From: JAYEIA01 sp034659855 | GTDB lineage: Bacteria > Bacteroidota > Bacteroidia > Bacteroidales > JAADGE01 | Length of the DNA: 15,667 nt | Reading direction: 5' to 3' | Assembly: GCA_034659855.1 (NCBI GenBank) | Contig: JAYEIA010000047.1 | Coordinates: 1-15,667, forward strand | In this document: positions 7,275-14,153 of the stretch, in pieces | How the letters are laid out: each line of letters begins with the position of its first letter | How positions within the stretch are numbered: position 1 is the first letter of the stretch | Notes under the pieces: generated by a model | What the model was told of the DNA's origin: nothing | Database searches by the model: none | What the model saw: the letters and a program-made list of their open reading frames with translations, nothing else | Position numbers and translations under genes: made by a program

Positions 7275-7604
7275 ATGCAAAAGAAATTACACGTCAAAAA
7301 AGGAGATATTGTTAAGGTCAATGCCGGAAACGATAAAGGCAAAGAGGGAAGAATATTATCTGTATTTCCCGAGAAGAGTAGAGCTTTGGTAGAAGGTATA
7401 AACATGATTGCCAAACATACCAAACCAGACTCAGAAAACCCGCAAGGTGGTATTGTGAATAAAGAAGCCCCTATTCATATTTCAAATCTTATGGTTGTGT
7501 GCCCCGAAACTAAAGAGGCTACCAGAATCGGAAGAAAACGAAATGAGGACGGCAAACTGGTCAGATATTCTAAAAAATCTAAGAATCAACAAGAAATTAA
7601 GTAA
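7275..7604 (+). CDS. rplX: 50S ribosomal protein L24 (uL24)
   Basis: L24 initiates large-subunit assembly on the 5' part of 23S rRNA and later sits near the tunnel exit. The 109 residues begin MQKKLHVKKGDIVKVNAGND, the KOW motif (about residues 7-33, with DKGKEGRILSV), then VEGINMIAKHTKPD, GGIVNKEAPIHISNLMVVCP and the C-terminal TRIGRKRNEDGKLVRYSKKS. Its TAA overlaps the ATG of rplE by one base (TAATG), as between rplC and rplD. This suggests that ribosomes finishing L24 reinitiate on L5. Confidence 0.97.
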   Translation: MQKKLHVKKGDIVKVNAGNDKGKEGRILSVFPEKSRALVEGINMIAKHTKPDSENPQGGIVNKEAPIHISNLMVVCPETKEATRIGRKRNEDGKLVRYSKKSKNQQEIK

Positions 7605-8152
7605 TGGAAAATAAAGTTCCCGTATTAAAGAAAAAATATCTGGATATTTGCAGACCCGCTCTACTCAAAGAGTTTGGATATACCTCCGGAATGCAAGTTC
7701 CCAAGATAAAAAAGATTATTCTTAACCAAGGTGTTGGAGAAGCAATCACTGATAAGAAGATTATTAATAAAGCTCAAGAAGAGCTGACTCTTATTGCCGG
7801 ACAAAAGGCGGTACAAACTCTTTCTAAGAAGAATATTTCAAATTTTAAACTTCGTATTGATGTTCCAATTGGTGTTAGAGTCACTCTACGCCACAACAAA
7901 ATGTATGAGTTCTTAGAAAAACTACTTTTTGTTGCAATCCCTGCAATTAAAGACTTTCGGGGTGTAGCCAAAAAATTTGACGGCAACGGGAATTACACGC
8001 TTGGTATAGAAGAACAAACCATTTTTCCGGAAATCGAAGTGGATAAAATTGAACGTTACATTGGAATGAATATCACTATTGTAACTTCAGCCGAATCAGA
8101 CGAAGAAGGATATGCATTGTTGAAAAATTTAGGTTTTCCCTTTAAAAAATAA
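7604..8152 (+). CDS. rplE: 50S ribosomal protein L5 (uL5)
   Basis: L5 binds 5S rRNA with L18 in the central protuberance, contacts P-site tRNA and bridges to S13. It has 182 residues, near the usual 180. Conserved blocks are LLKEFGYTSGMQVPKIKKII, LNQGVGEAITDKKIINKAQE, SNFKLRIDVPIGVRVTLR, then AIKDFRGVAKKFDGNGNYTL and the C-terminal EGYALLKNLGFPFKK. In E. coli the S8 repressor binds spc mRNA at the start of this gene. I looked at 7590-7650 and saw no obvious hairpin resembling the 16S S8 site. Confidence 0.98.
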   Translation: MENKVPVLKKKYLDICRPALLKEFGYTSGMQVPKIKKIILNQGVGEAITDKKIINKAQEELTLIAGQKAVQTLSKKNISNFKLRIDVPIGVRVTLRHNKMYEFLEKLLFVAIPAIKDFRGVAKKFDGNGNYTLGIEEQTIFPEIEVDKIERYIGMNITIVTSAESDEEGYALLKNLGFPFKK

Positions 8153-8163
8153 AGATACTCAGA

Positions 8164-8433
8164 ATGGCTAAAGAATCAATGAAGGCGCGTGAAGTAAAGC
8201 GTCAAAGAATGATAGACAAATACGCAGAGAAGAGACAAGCACTTAAAGATGCCGGAGATTATGAGGCACTTCAAAAGCTACCCAAAAACTCTTCACCAAT
8301 CAGAACCAGAAATCGATGCCGAATTACCGGCCGACCAAGGGGATATATGAGACAATTCGGATTAAGCCGAATTCAATTTAGAGAAATGGCTTCACAGGGT
8401 CTTATCCCCGGAGTTAAAAAAGCAAGTTGGTAA
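8164..8433 (+). CDS. rpsN: 30S ribosomal protein S14 (uS14), zinc-free form
   Basis: S14 is part of the small-subunit head near S3 and S10. This is the longer, zinc-independent form: 89 residues with a single cysteine (Cys52), whereas the short zinc form of about 61 residues has a CxxC...CxxC ribbon. It begins MAKESMKAREVKRQRMIDKY. The conserved second half is PIRTRNRCRITGRPRGYMRQ followed by FGLSRIQFREMASQGLIPGV and KKASW at the end. It lies in the normal place between rplE and rpsH. Confidence 0.98.
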   Translation: MAKESMKAREVKRQRMIDKYAEKRQALKDAGDYEALQKLPKNSSPIRTRNRCRITGRPRGYMRQFGLSRIQFREMASQGLIPGVKKASW

Positions 8434-8452
8434 TTATAAAAATATAGAATTT

Positions 8453-8851
8453 ATGCTGACAGATCCGATAGCAGATTATTTGACAAGAATAAGAAATGCC
8501 ATAATGGCCAAGAAGAGAGTCGTAGAGATTCCTGCTTCAAATTTGAAAAAAGATATGACCAAAATTCTTTATGAAAATGGATATATCCTGAGTTACAAAT
8601 TTGAAGATGACAATAAACAAGGCATTATTAAAATAGCCTTAAAATATCATCCGAAAACAAAAGAATCGGCAATTAAAAAACTTTTAAGAATAAGTAAGCC
8701 GGGTCTTAGAAAATATGCCGGAGCCGATAATTTACCCAGAGTATTGAACGGCTTAGGTATTGCAATTTTATCAACATCTAAAGGTGCATTATCCAATAAA
8801 ATTGCGGCTAAAGAGAATGTTGGCGGAGAAATTTTGTGTCACGTATATTAA
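8453..8851 (+). CDS. rpsH: 30S ribosomal protein S8 (uS8)
   Basis: S8 is a primary binder of the central domain of 16S rRNA (helix 21) and in E. coli represses the spc operon. The 132-residue product starts MLTDPIADYLTRIRNAIMAK. It has the KISKPGLR-like block as RISKPGLRKYAGADNLPRVL, then NGLGIAILSTSKGALSNKIA and ENVGGEILCHVY at the C terminus. These are the rRNA-contacting parts of the family, so the protein should bind normally. Length is as expected. Confidence 0.98.
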   Translation: MLTDPIADYLTRIRNAIMAKKRVVEIPASNLKKDMTKILYENGYILSYKFEDDNKQGIIKIALKYHPKTKESAIKKLLRISKPGLRKYAGADNLPRVLNGLGIAILSTSKGALSNKIAAKENVGGEILCHVY

Positions 8852-8861
8852 AAGATAAATC

Positions 8862-9416
8862 ATGTCTAGAATAGGAAAAACACCGGTTGACATTCCGGAG
8901 GGAGTAAAGGTTGATATTACAAAAGGAAATTTTGTTACCGTTAAAGGGAAACAAGGTGAAATTAGCCAACAACTGCCCCACGAAGTTGACATCAAGCAAA
9001 AAGATAACCAAATAATTATTACTCGCGGAAACGAAAGTAAGCGCATGAAATCTTTTCATGGATTAACACGTGCGATACTTAACAATATGGTTGAAGGTGT
9101 AACCAATAAATTTGAAAAAAAGCTGGAGATCATCGGTGTAGGATACCGTGCTCAGGTTACCGGTAATAAATTAGATTTATTTATTGGTTATTCTCATCCG
9201 ATTGTATTACTTTTGCCCGACGAAATAAGTATTGAAGTTACTCAAGAAAAAAGGAAAAATGCTTTCATTACTTTGAAAAGCGTTGACAAACAATTGGTAG
9301 GACAAGTAGCTGCAAAAATAAGATCTCTCAGAAAGCCTGAACCATATAAAGGCAAAGGTATTCGATATGTTGGAGAATATGTCAGAAGCAAGGTTGGTAA
9401 AGCTGCAGCAGAATAA
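8862..9416 (+). CDS. rplF: 50S ribosomal protein L6 (uL6)
   Basis: L6 lies by the sarcin-ricin loop and helps form the platform for translation GTPases such as EF-G. The 184-residue product begins MSRIGKTPVDIPEGVKVDIT and consists of two related alpha/beta domains. The second contains KKLEIIGVGYRAQVTGNKLD and the C-terminal rRNA-binding segment IRSLRKPEPYKGKGIRYVGE, followed by a short basic end (SKVGKAAAE). Its start is ten bases behind the rpsH stop. Confidence 0.98.
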   Translation: MSRIGKTPVDIPEGVKVDITKGNFVTVKGKQGEISQQLPHEVDIKQKDNQIIITRGNESKRMKSFHGLTRAILNNMVEGVTNKFEKKLEIIGVGYRAQVTGNKLDLFIGYSHPIVLLLPDEISIEVTQEKRKNAFITLKSVDKQLVGQVAAKIRSLRKPEPYKGKGIRYVGEYVRSKVGKAAAE

Positions 9417-9437
9417 GAACTTTAAAATATAGAAAAA

Positions 9438-9797
9438 ATGGCTTTAACAAAGCGACAACGCAGAAGAAAAATAAAAAAAAGAGTCAGAAAAAATATATCG
9501 GGAACTCCGCAAAGACCTCGTTTTTCTGTCTTCAGAAGCAGTAATCATATATATGCTCAATTAATCGACGATATCTCAGGCAATACATTAGTCTCAGCTT
9601 CTTCTTTAGATAAAGAAATTGCAAGTTCTGAAACAAAAAATCCTAAACACACAGCGGTTTTGGTTGGTTCAAAACTTGGAGAAGCAGCAAAATCAGCAGA
9701 AATTTCTTCTGCGATTTTTGACCGAAATGGATATCGTTATCACGGGCGTATCAAATCATTGGCTGATGCCGCAAGAAAAGCAGGATTAAAATTTTAA
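9438..9797 (+). CDS. rplR: 50S ribosomal protein L18 (uL18)
   Basis: L18 joins L5 in delivering 5S rRNA to the central protuberance. The 119 residues begin with a very basic rRNA-binding tail, MALTKRQRRRKIKKRVRKNI, followed by the conserved GTPQRPRFSVFRSSNHIYAQ and LIDDISGNTLVSASS. The second half carries KLGEAAKSAEISSAIFDRNG and YRYHGRIKSLADAARKAGLK, the usual end of the family. The start at 9438 is preceded by an A-rich stretch (GAAAAA) with no clear Shine-Dalgarno motif. Confidence 0.98.
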   Translation: MALTKRQRRRKIKKRVRKNISGTPQRPRFSVFRSSNHIYAQLIDDISGNTLVSASSLDKEIASSETKNPKHTAVLVGSKLGEAAKSAEISSAIFDRNGYRYHGRIKSLADAARKAGLKF

Positions 9798-9806
9798 AGA
9801 TAGAAT

Positions 9807-10328
9807 ATGTTTTCAAAAAATAAATCAAAAAAGACTCAGTCTACAGATATTGAAATAAAAGACCGACTGGTGGCTATCAAAAGAGTTACAAAAGTAACAA
9901 AAGGTGGACGTACCTTCAGTTTTGGTGCCATTGTTGTTGTCGGAGATGAAAACGGAACCGTAGGTCACGGACTCGGAAAAGCCGGAGATGTTCCGTCAGC
10001 AATTCAGAAAGGTATTGAGGATGCTAAGAAAAATATGTACACAGTTCCAATATATAAAGGGACTATACCTCACGAGCAAATTTCACGTTTCGGGGGTGCC
10101 GAAGTCTTTTTGAAACCGGCATCTGAGGGCTCCGGAGTAAAGGCCGGTGGTGCAATGCGTGCCGTACTTGAGAGCGTTGGTATTACAGATGTTTTGGCTA
10201 AATCTAAAGGTTCTTCTAATCCTCACAATCTTGTAAAGGCCACATTTGCAGCATTATTAGAAATGAAAGATGCAAAAGATATTGCCAAGCAACGCGGTAT
10301 TTCAATAGAAAAAGTTTTTAACGGATAG
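9807..10328 (+). CDS. rpsE: 30S ribosomal protein S5 (uS5)
   Basis: S5 sits at the mRNA entry channel with S3 and S4 and influences decoding accuracy. Of 173 residues, the N-terminal double-stranded-RNA-binding-like domain spans about 16-79 and holds the loop VTKVTKGGRTFSFGAIVVVG, where spectinomycin-resistance changes map in E. coli (KVVKGGRIFSF there). The lysine that aligns with this loop is kept. The C-terminal domain has PHEQISRFGGAEVFLKPASE and GSGVKAGGAMRAVLESVGIT. The frame ends with TAG, one of three TAG stops among the 29 visible stops. Confidence 0.98.
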   Translation: MFSKNKSKKTQSTDIEIKDRLVAIKRVTKVTKGGRTFSFGAIVVVGDENGTVGHGLGKAGDVPSAIQKGIEDAKKNMYTVPIYKGTIPHEQISRFGGAEVFLKPASEGSGVKAGGAMRAVLESVGITDVLAKSKGSSNPHNLVKATFAALLEMKDAKDIAKQRGISIEKVFNG

Positions 10329-10340
10329 ATATTACTAAAA

Positions 10341-10523
10341 ATGGCAAAAGTTAAAGTTACATTAACTCGCAGTAAAATAGGTATGCCTCTCAGACAAAAG
10401 AGAACACTCACAGCATTAGGACTCAACAAAACAAACAGTTCTGCTGTTCATGATGAAAATTCTGTGATATTGGGCATGATAAGAAAAGTTCATAATTACG
10501 TTAAAGTCGAGAAGACGAAATAA
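10341..10523 (+). CDS. rpmD: 50S ribosomal protein L30 (uL30)
   Basis: L30 is a small peripheral large-subunit protein with a ferredoxin-like fold. The 60-residue product matches the bacterial short form: MAKVKVTLTRSKIGMPLRQK, TLTALGLNKTNSSAVHDENS and GMIRKVHNYVKVEK. The SxIG...Q..TL.ALGL..N pattern is the family signature. It occupies its standard place between rpsE and rplO. L30 is absent from some bacterial lineages, so its presence here is mildly informative. Confidence 0.97.
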   Translation: MAKVKVTLTRSKIGMPLRQKRTLTALGLNKTNSSAVHDENSVILGMIRKVHNYVKVEKTK

Positions 10524-10541
10524 TTTAGAAAAGCATAAACG

Positions 10542-10988
10542 ATGGATTTAAGTAAATTAACACCGGCAGAAGGATCAGTTCGCAACAGAAAGCGAATTGG
10601 AAGAGGTATTGGTTCAGGTAAGGGCCGAACAGCCACACGTGGACATAAAGGCCAAAAGTCCAGATCAGGTTATTCAAGAAGACTTGGATTTGAAGGCGGT
10701 CAAATGCCTTTGCATCGAAGACTACCCAAATTTGGTTTCAATAATAGAAACAAAGTTGAATATAAAGCCATAAATATTGGCTTATTACAAGCTTTGGCTG
10801 ATGATAAAAAAATCGAAGCAATTAATGTCGAAAACCTGAAAGATTATGGTATCATTCAGAAAAGTGAGCTGGTTAAAATTCTCGGAAACGGTGAATTAAC
10901 CGCTAAATTAAATGTTGAAGCTCACGCATTCTCGAAAAGTGCAATTGAAGCCATTGAAAAAGCCGGCGGAAAAGCCGTTAAACTCTAA
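10542..10988 (+). CDS. rplO: 50S ribosomal protein L15 (uL15)
   Basis: L15 is a late-assembling large-subunit protein whose extended basic N terminus threads into 23S rRNA. The 148 residues begin MDLSKLTPAEGSVRNRKRIG and continue with GRGIGSGKGRTATRGHKGQK, SRSGYSRRLGFEGGQMPLHR and RLPKFGFNNRNK, all hallmark motifs. The C-terminal globular domain ends with AFSKSAIEAIEKAGGKAVKL. Its TAA is followed five bases later by the secY ATG, so the two are probably translationally linked. Confidence 0.98.
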   Translation: MDLSKLTPAEGSVRNRKRIGRGIGSGKGRTATRGHKGQKSRSGYSRRLGFEGGQMPLHRRLPKFGFNNRNKVEYKAINIGLLQALADDKKIEAINVENLKDYGIIQKSELVKILGNGELTAKLNVEAHAFSKSAIEAIEKAGGKAVKL

Positions 10989-10993
10989 GATTG

Positions 10994-12334
10994 ATGAAGA
11001 AATTTATACAAACAATACAAAATATTATTCGGATTGAGGATCTGAGAAATAAACTCATTGCAACCCTTGGTCTAATTTTAATATATCGTTTCGGAGCACA
11101 TGTTGTAATACCCGGAGTTGATCCACTAAAGCTTAGTGGCATGGAAGAACAAGCTGCTAACGGGATTGTCGGTATGATTAATATGTTTTCAGGAGGTGCT
11201 TTTGCCAATGCCTCAGTATTTGCATTAGGTATTATGCCTTATATCTCTGCCTCGATTGTTATTCAATTATTGGGAATGGCAATCCCATATTTTCAAAGAC
11301 TTCAAAGAGAAGGAGAAAGCGGTCGAAATAAAATTAATCAAATTACGCGTTACCTCACGGTAGCCATTACTTTATTCCAAGCCCCGGCTTATTTAACAAA
11401 CCTTAGATCTCAAATACCTGCCGATGCATTTGCTATGCAAGGACAGTTATTTTGGTTCTCTTCTGTAATTATCATGATTGCAGGAACAATGTTTATTATG
11501 TGGTTGGGTGAAAAAATTACAGACAGAGGAATTGGTAACGGCATATCATTAATCATTATGATAGGTATTATTGCCAGGTTACCCCAATCTCTTGCTGCAG
11601 AACTTACTTCAAGAATATCTGTCGGAGGAGGAGGTTTAATCACTTTCTTAATTGAAATGGTTATATTATTCCTTATATTTATTGCTACAATTGCTTTAGT
11701 ACAGGCCGTAAGACGTGTCCCTGTGCAGTACGCAAAGCGTGTTGTGGGGAACAAACAATACGGAGGACAGCGACAATATATACCCTTAAAAGTGAATGCT
11801 GCCGGTGTAATGCCAATTATATTTGCTCAGGCCTTAATGTTTATCCCCATGATGTTTGTGGGATTTGATACAGAAACAACCAGTGCAATAGCCGCTGCAT
11901 TTGCCGATTTTACCGGATTTTGGTATAATTTTGTATTTGGTTTATTAGTTGTTATCTTTACATATTTTTATACAGCCATTACTGTCAATCCAACTCAAAT
12001 GGCTGATGATATGAAGAAAAACGGAGGTTTTATTCCCGGCATTAAACCCGGAAGAAAGACGGCTGAACATTTAGATTCAATCATGTCAAGAATAACATTC
12101 CCCGGATCTGTATTCTTAGCGTTAGTCGCAATATTACCGGCTTTCGCAATGATTGCAGGAGTAAATAATCAATTTGCACAATTTTACGGAGGGACCTCAT
12201 TATTAATTCTTGTCGGAGTTGTATTGGATACCTTACAACAGATTGAAAGTCACTTGCTGATGAGAAGATATGACGGATTAATGAAGTCAGGCAGAATTAA
12301 AGGCAAGGGCGGAGCAAGTTCAATGTCAATGTAA
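10994..12334 (+). CDS. secY: Protein translocase subunit SecY
   Basis: SecY is the pore subunit of the SecYEG channel in the inner membrane, which exports unfolded proteins and inserts membrane proteins. I take the ATG at 10994 (446 residues); a TTG three bases earlier would add one residue. Ten hydrophobic segments are visible, at about 21-40, 72-95, 116-136, 152-171, 183-199, 214-238, 268-290, 310-330, 370-390 and 399-416. The plug region is around 64-74 (MFSGGAFANAS). Cytosolic motifs are present: GEKITDRGIGNGISL in the fourth loop, RRVPVQYAKRVVG (240-252) in the fifth loop that docks ribosome and SecA, and a basic C terminus with LLMRRYDGLMKSGRIKG. Translation with ribosomal proteins is the normal spc arrangement. 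map does not follow, unlike in many bacteria. Confidence 0.98.
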   Translation: MKKFIQTIQNIIRIEDLRNKLIATLGLILIYRFGAHVVIPGVDPLKLSGMEEQAANGIVGMINMFSGGAFANASVFALGIMPYISASIVIQLLGMAIPYFQRLQREGESGRNKINQITRYLTVAITLFQAPAYLTNLRSQIPADAFAMQGQLFWFSSVIIMIAGTMFIMWLGEKITDRGIGNGISLIIMIGIIARLPQSLAAELTSRISVGGGGLITFLIEMVILFLIFIATIALVQAVRRVPVQYAKRVVGNKQYGGQRQYIPLKVNAAGVMPIIFAQALMFIPMMFVGFDTETTSAIAAAFADFTGFWYNFVFGLLVVIFTYFYTAITVNPTQMADDMKKNGGFIPGIKPGRKTAEHLDSIMSRITFPGSVFLALVAILPAFAMIAGVNNQFAQFYGGTSLLILVGVVLDTLQQIESHLLMRRYDGLMKSGRIKGKGGASSMSM

Positions 12335-12347
12335 AAAAGAAGATAGT

Positions 12348-12569
12348 ATGTCAAAACAAGATGCAATAGAACAAGAAGGAATTGTAAAAGAAGCATTACC
12401 CAATGCAATGTTTCGAGTAGAACTTGAAAATGGGCACGTTATAACTGCTCATATTGCAGGGAAGATGAGAATGAATTATATACGAATTTTACCGGGAGAC
12501 AAGGTGAAGCTGGAAATGTCGCCTTATGATCTTACCAAGGGTCGAATTACCTACCGGTATAAAAATTAG
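12348..12569 (+). CDS. infA: Translation initiation factor IF-1
   Basis: IF-1 is a single OB-fold protein that covers the 30S A site and stimulates IF-2 and IF-3 during initiation. The product is 73 residues, about the normal 72. It begins MSKQDAIEQEGIVKEALPNA and has MFRVELENGHVITAHIAGKM and RMNYIRILPGDKVKLEMSPY, followed by DLTKGRITYRYK, which is the family pattern throughout. It comes directly after secY (13-base gap) and before rpmJ. The stop is TAG, only five bases before the rpmJ start. Confidence 0.98.
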   Translation: MSKQDAIEQEGIVKEALPNAMFRVELENGHVITAHIAGKMRMNYIRILPGDKVKLEMSPYDLTKGRITYRYKN

Positions 12570-12574
12570 ATAAA

Positions 12575-12691
12575 ATGAAAGTTAAAGCATCAGTTAAAAA
12601 AAGATCATCAGACTGTCAAATTGTACGCAGAAAAGGGCGTCTGTATGTAATCAACAAGAAAAATCCGAAGTTTAAACAACGACAAGGTTAA
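12575..12691 (+). CDS. rpmJ: 50S ribosomal protein L36 (bL36), cysteine-poor form
   Basis: This 38-residue gene was read directly from the bases: MKVKASVKKRSSDCQIVRRK, then GRLYVINKKNPKFKQRQG and TAA at 12689-12691. L36 is the smallest large-subunit protein and stabilises 23S rRNA late in assembly. The usual zinc form has three cysteines and a histidine (CxxC...C....H). Here only one, Cys14, remains; the others are Ser11, Asn27 or a neighbour, and Lys or Phe near 32-34. It therefore cannot bind zinc as the standard ribbon does. Cysteine-poor L36 is, from memory, normal in Bacteroidota. Its place between infA and rpsM is canonical. Confidence 0.96.
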   Translation: MKVKASVKKRSSDCQIVRRKGRLYVINKKNPKFKQRQG

Positions 12692-12714
12692 AATTAATAA
12701 TACAAATCTAAGAT

Positions 12715-13065
12715 ATGGCTAGAATAGCAGGTGTAGATATACCGGATAACAAAAGAGGAGAAATTGCCTTAACCTATATATATGGAATAGGCAAGAATAC
12801 TGCTCAAAAAGTTTTGGATGAAGCAAAAATTGACCATAGTGTTAAAGTAAAAGACTGGAACGATGATCAAAGAAAACTTCTTCGTAACATCTTAATTGAC
12901 AATTACACTATAGAGGGAGAATTAAGATCAGAGAAAAACCTCAACATCAAACGATTGAAAGAAATTGGATGTTACAGAGGCAAAAGGCATCGTGTTGGAT
13001 TACCGGTTCGAGGACAAAAGACCAAGAATAATGCTAAAACCAGAAAAAAACGAAGGGTTATTTAA
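12715..13065 (+). CDS. rpsM: 30S ribosomal protein S13 (uS13), short C-terminal tail
   Basis: S13 sits in the 30S head, pairs with S19, bridges to L5, and its C-terminal tail reaches P-site tRNA. The 116-residue product starts MARIAGVDIPDNKRGEIALT and has the helix-two-turn-helix part YIYGIGKNTAQKVLDEAKID, then LNIKRLKEIGCYRGKRHRVG and LPVRGQKTKNNAKTRK. It then stops after KRRVI, whereas E. coli S13 ends RKGPRKPIKK and Bacteroidota homologues, as I recall them, run on into TVANKKK-like tails of about 124 residues. The stop follows an A7 run (13044-13050), but neither neighbouring frame encodes a typical tail, so this looks like a true short end. Confidence 0.97.
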   Translation: MARIAGVDIPDNKRGEIALTYIYGIGKNTAQKVLDEAKIDHSVKVKDWNDDQRKLLRNILIDNYTIEGELRSEKNLNIKRLKEIGCYRGKRHRVGLPVRGQKTKNNAKTRKKRRVI

Positions 13066-13077
13066 TAAATTTTAATT

Positions 13078-13494
13078 ATGGCTAAAAAACAAACCACAAA
13101 AGGCGGAAAGAAAAGGGTTGGAAAAGCTCAAAAGAAAAAGGTTGTAGTAGAAGCGCAAGGAAAGGCATTTATACACTCTTCTTTCAACAATATCATTATT
13201 ACGTTAACCAATTCAAATGGTGATGTAATTTCATGGTCAACAGCAGGAAAAAAAGGATTTAGAGGTTCTAAAAAGAACACACCTTATGCTGCTCAAATGG
13301 CTGCTGATGATTGTGCAAAAGAAGCGCATGATCTTGGACTAAGAAAAGTAAAAGTTTATGTAAAAGGCCCGGGAAACGGCCGAGAAGCTGCGATTAGAGC
13401 TATACATTCTTCCGGCATTACAGTCAGTGAGATTGTTGATGTAACACCTTTACCACATAATGGTTGCAGACCTTCTAAAAGAAGAAGAGTTTAA
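13078..13494 (+). CDS. rpsK: 30S ribosomal protein S11 (uS11)
   Basis: S11 lies on the platform of the small subunit near the E site and the anti-Shine-Dalgarno end of 16S rRNA. It has 138 residues, about ten more than E. coli, because of a lysine-rich N terminus (MAKKQTTKGGKKRVGKAQKK). The core starts at GKAFIHSSFNNIIITLTNSN (28-47), then TAGKKGFRGSKKNTPYAAQM and KVKVYVKGPGNGREAAIRAI. The end DVTPLPHNGCRPSKRRRV includes the Asn128 that aligns with the isoaspartate site of E. coli S11. The gap to rpsD is 32 bases, the largest in the window. Confidence 0.98.
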   Translation: MAKKQTTKGGKKRVGKAQKKKVVVEAQGKAFIHSSFNNIIITLTNSNGDVISWSTAGKKGFRGSKKNTPYAAQMAADDCAKEAHDLGLRKVKVYVKGPGNGREAAIRAIHSSGITVSEIVDVTPLPHNGCRPSKRRRV

Positions 13495-13526
13495 TAAAAT
13501 ATCACGAATTTTAAATTATTAGATCA

Positions 13527-14135
13527 ATGGCAAGATACAGAGGTCCAAAGACAAAAATTGCACGTAAGTTTGGTTCACCAATTTTTGGTCCCGACAAAAA
13601 CTTCGAAAACAAGAAATATCCGCCGGGACAACACGGTCCTTCAAAACGAAGAAAAAAAGTTTCTGAATACGGAATTCAGCTTAAAGAAAAACAAAAGGCA
13701 AAATATGCCTATGGTTTATTGGAAAAGCAGTTTTCTAACCTGTTTCAGAAAGCTTCTAAGATGAAAGGAAATACAGGAGAGGTTTTTCTTCAGTTGTTGG
13801 AATCCCGATTAGACAATGTTGTTTTTAGATTAGGAATGGCACCCACACGAGACGGAGCCCGTCAACTTATTAATCACGGACATATAGTCGTGAACAATAA
13901 AAACGTAGATATTCCCTCTTTCATGGTTAGAGATAACGATATTGTGGGTGTTCGTGAAAAATCTAAGTCACTCGAAGCTATTAACGATTCACTCGAAAGA
14001 GCAAATCACAACTTATATTCTTGGTTGGAATGGGACAGTGAGCAAATGGCCGGAAAATTCCTTAATGAGCCGGCAAGAGAAGATATTCCGGAAAACATCA
14101 AGGAACAACTTATTATCGAATTATATTCTAAATAG
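13527..14135 (+). CDS. rpsD: 30S ribosomal protein S4 (uS4), cysteine-free
   Basis: S4 nucleates assembly of the 16S 5' domain and helps form the mRNA entry site. The 202-residue product starts MARYRGPKTKIARKFGSPIF and contains KKYPPGQHGPSKRRKKVSEY and GIQLKEKQKAKYAYGLLEKQ. The S4 RNA-binding domain is at about 92-155, with ESRLDNVVFRLGMAPTRDGA and RQLINHGHIVVNNKNVDIPS. There are no cysteines at all, so the N-terminal zinc site seen in some S4 proteins is absent. In E. coli S4 represses the alpha operon through a pseudoknot upstream of rpsM. The 23 bases available there (12692-12714) are too few for that structure. It ends with TAG. Confidence 0.98.
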   Translation: MARYRGPKTKIARKFGSPIFGPDKNFENKKYPPGQHGPSKRRKKVSEYGIQLKEKQKAKYAYGLLEKQFSNLFQKASKMKGNTGEVFLQLLESRLDNVVFRLGMAPTRDGARQLINHGHIVVNNKNVDIPSFMVRDNDIVGVREKSKSLEAINDSLERANHNLYSWLEWDSEQMAGKFLNEPAREDIPENIKEQLIIELYSK

Positions 14136-14153
14136 TTAATCCAAATTTCACTT

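Noticed and set aside
7590..7650. S8-binding mRNA hairpin at the rplX-rplE junction
   Set aside because: No stem resembling the helix 21 target was visible by eye; a covariance search would be needed to revive it.
12692..12714. Possible S4 autoregulatory pseudoknot before rpsM
   Set aside because: Only 23 AT-rich bases are available and no stable stem can be drawn.
13495..13526. Near-palindrome AATTTTAAATT in the rpsK-rpsD gap as a terminator or operator
   Set aside because: The match is imperfect, pure A/T and has no loop or T-tract; such strings are expected by chance in this composition.
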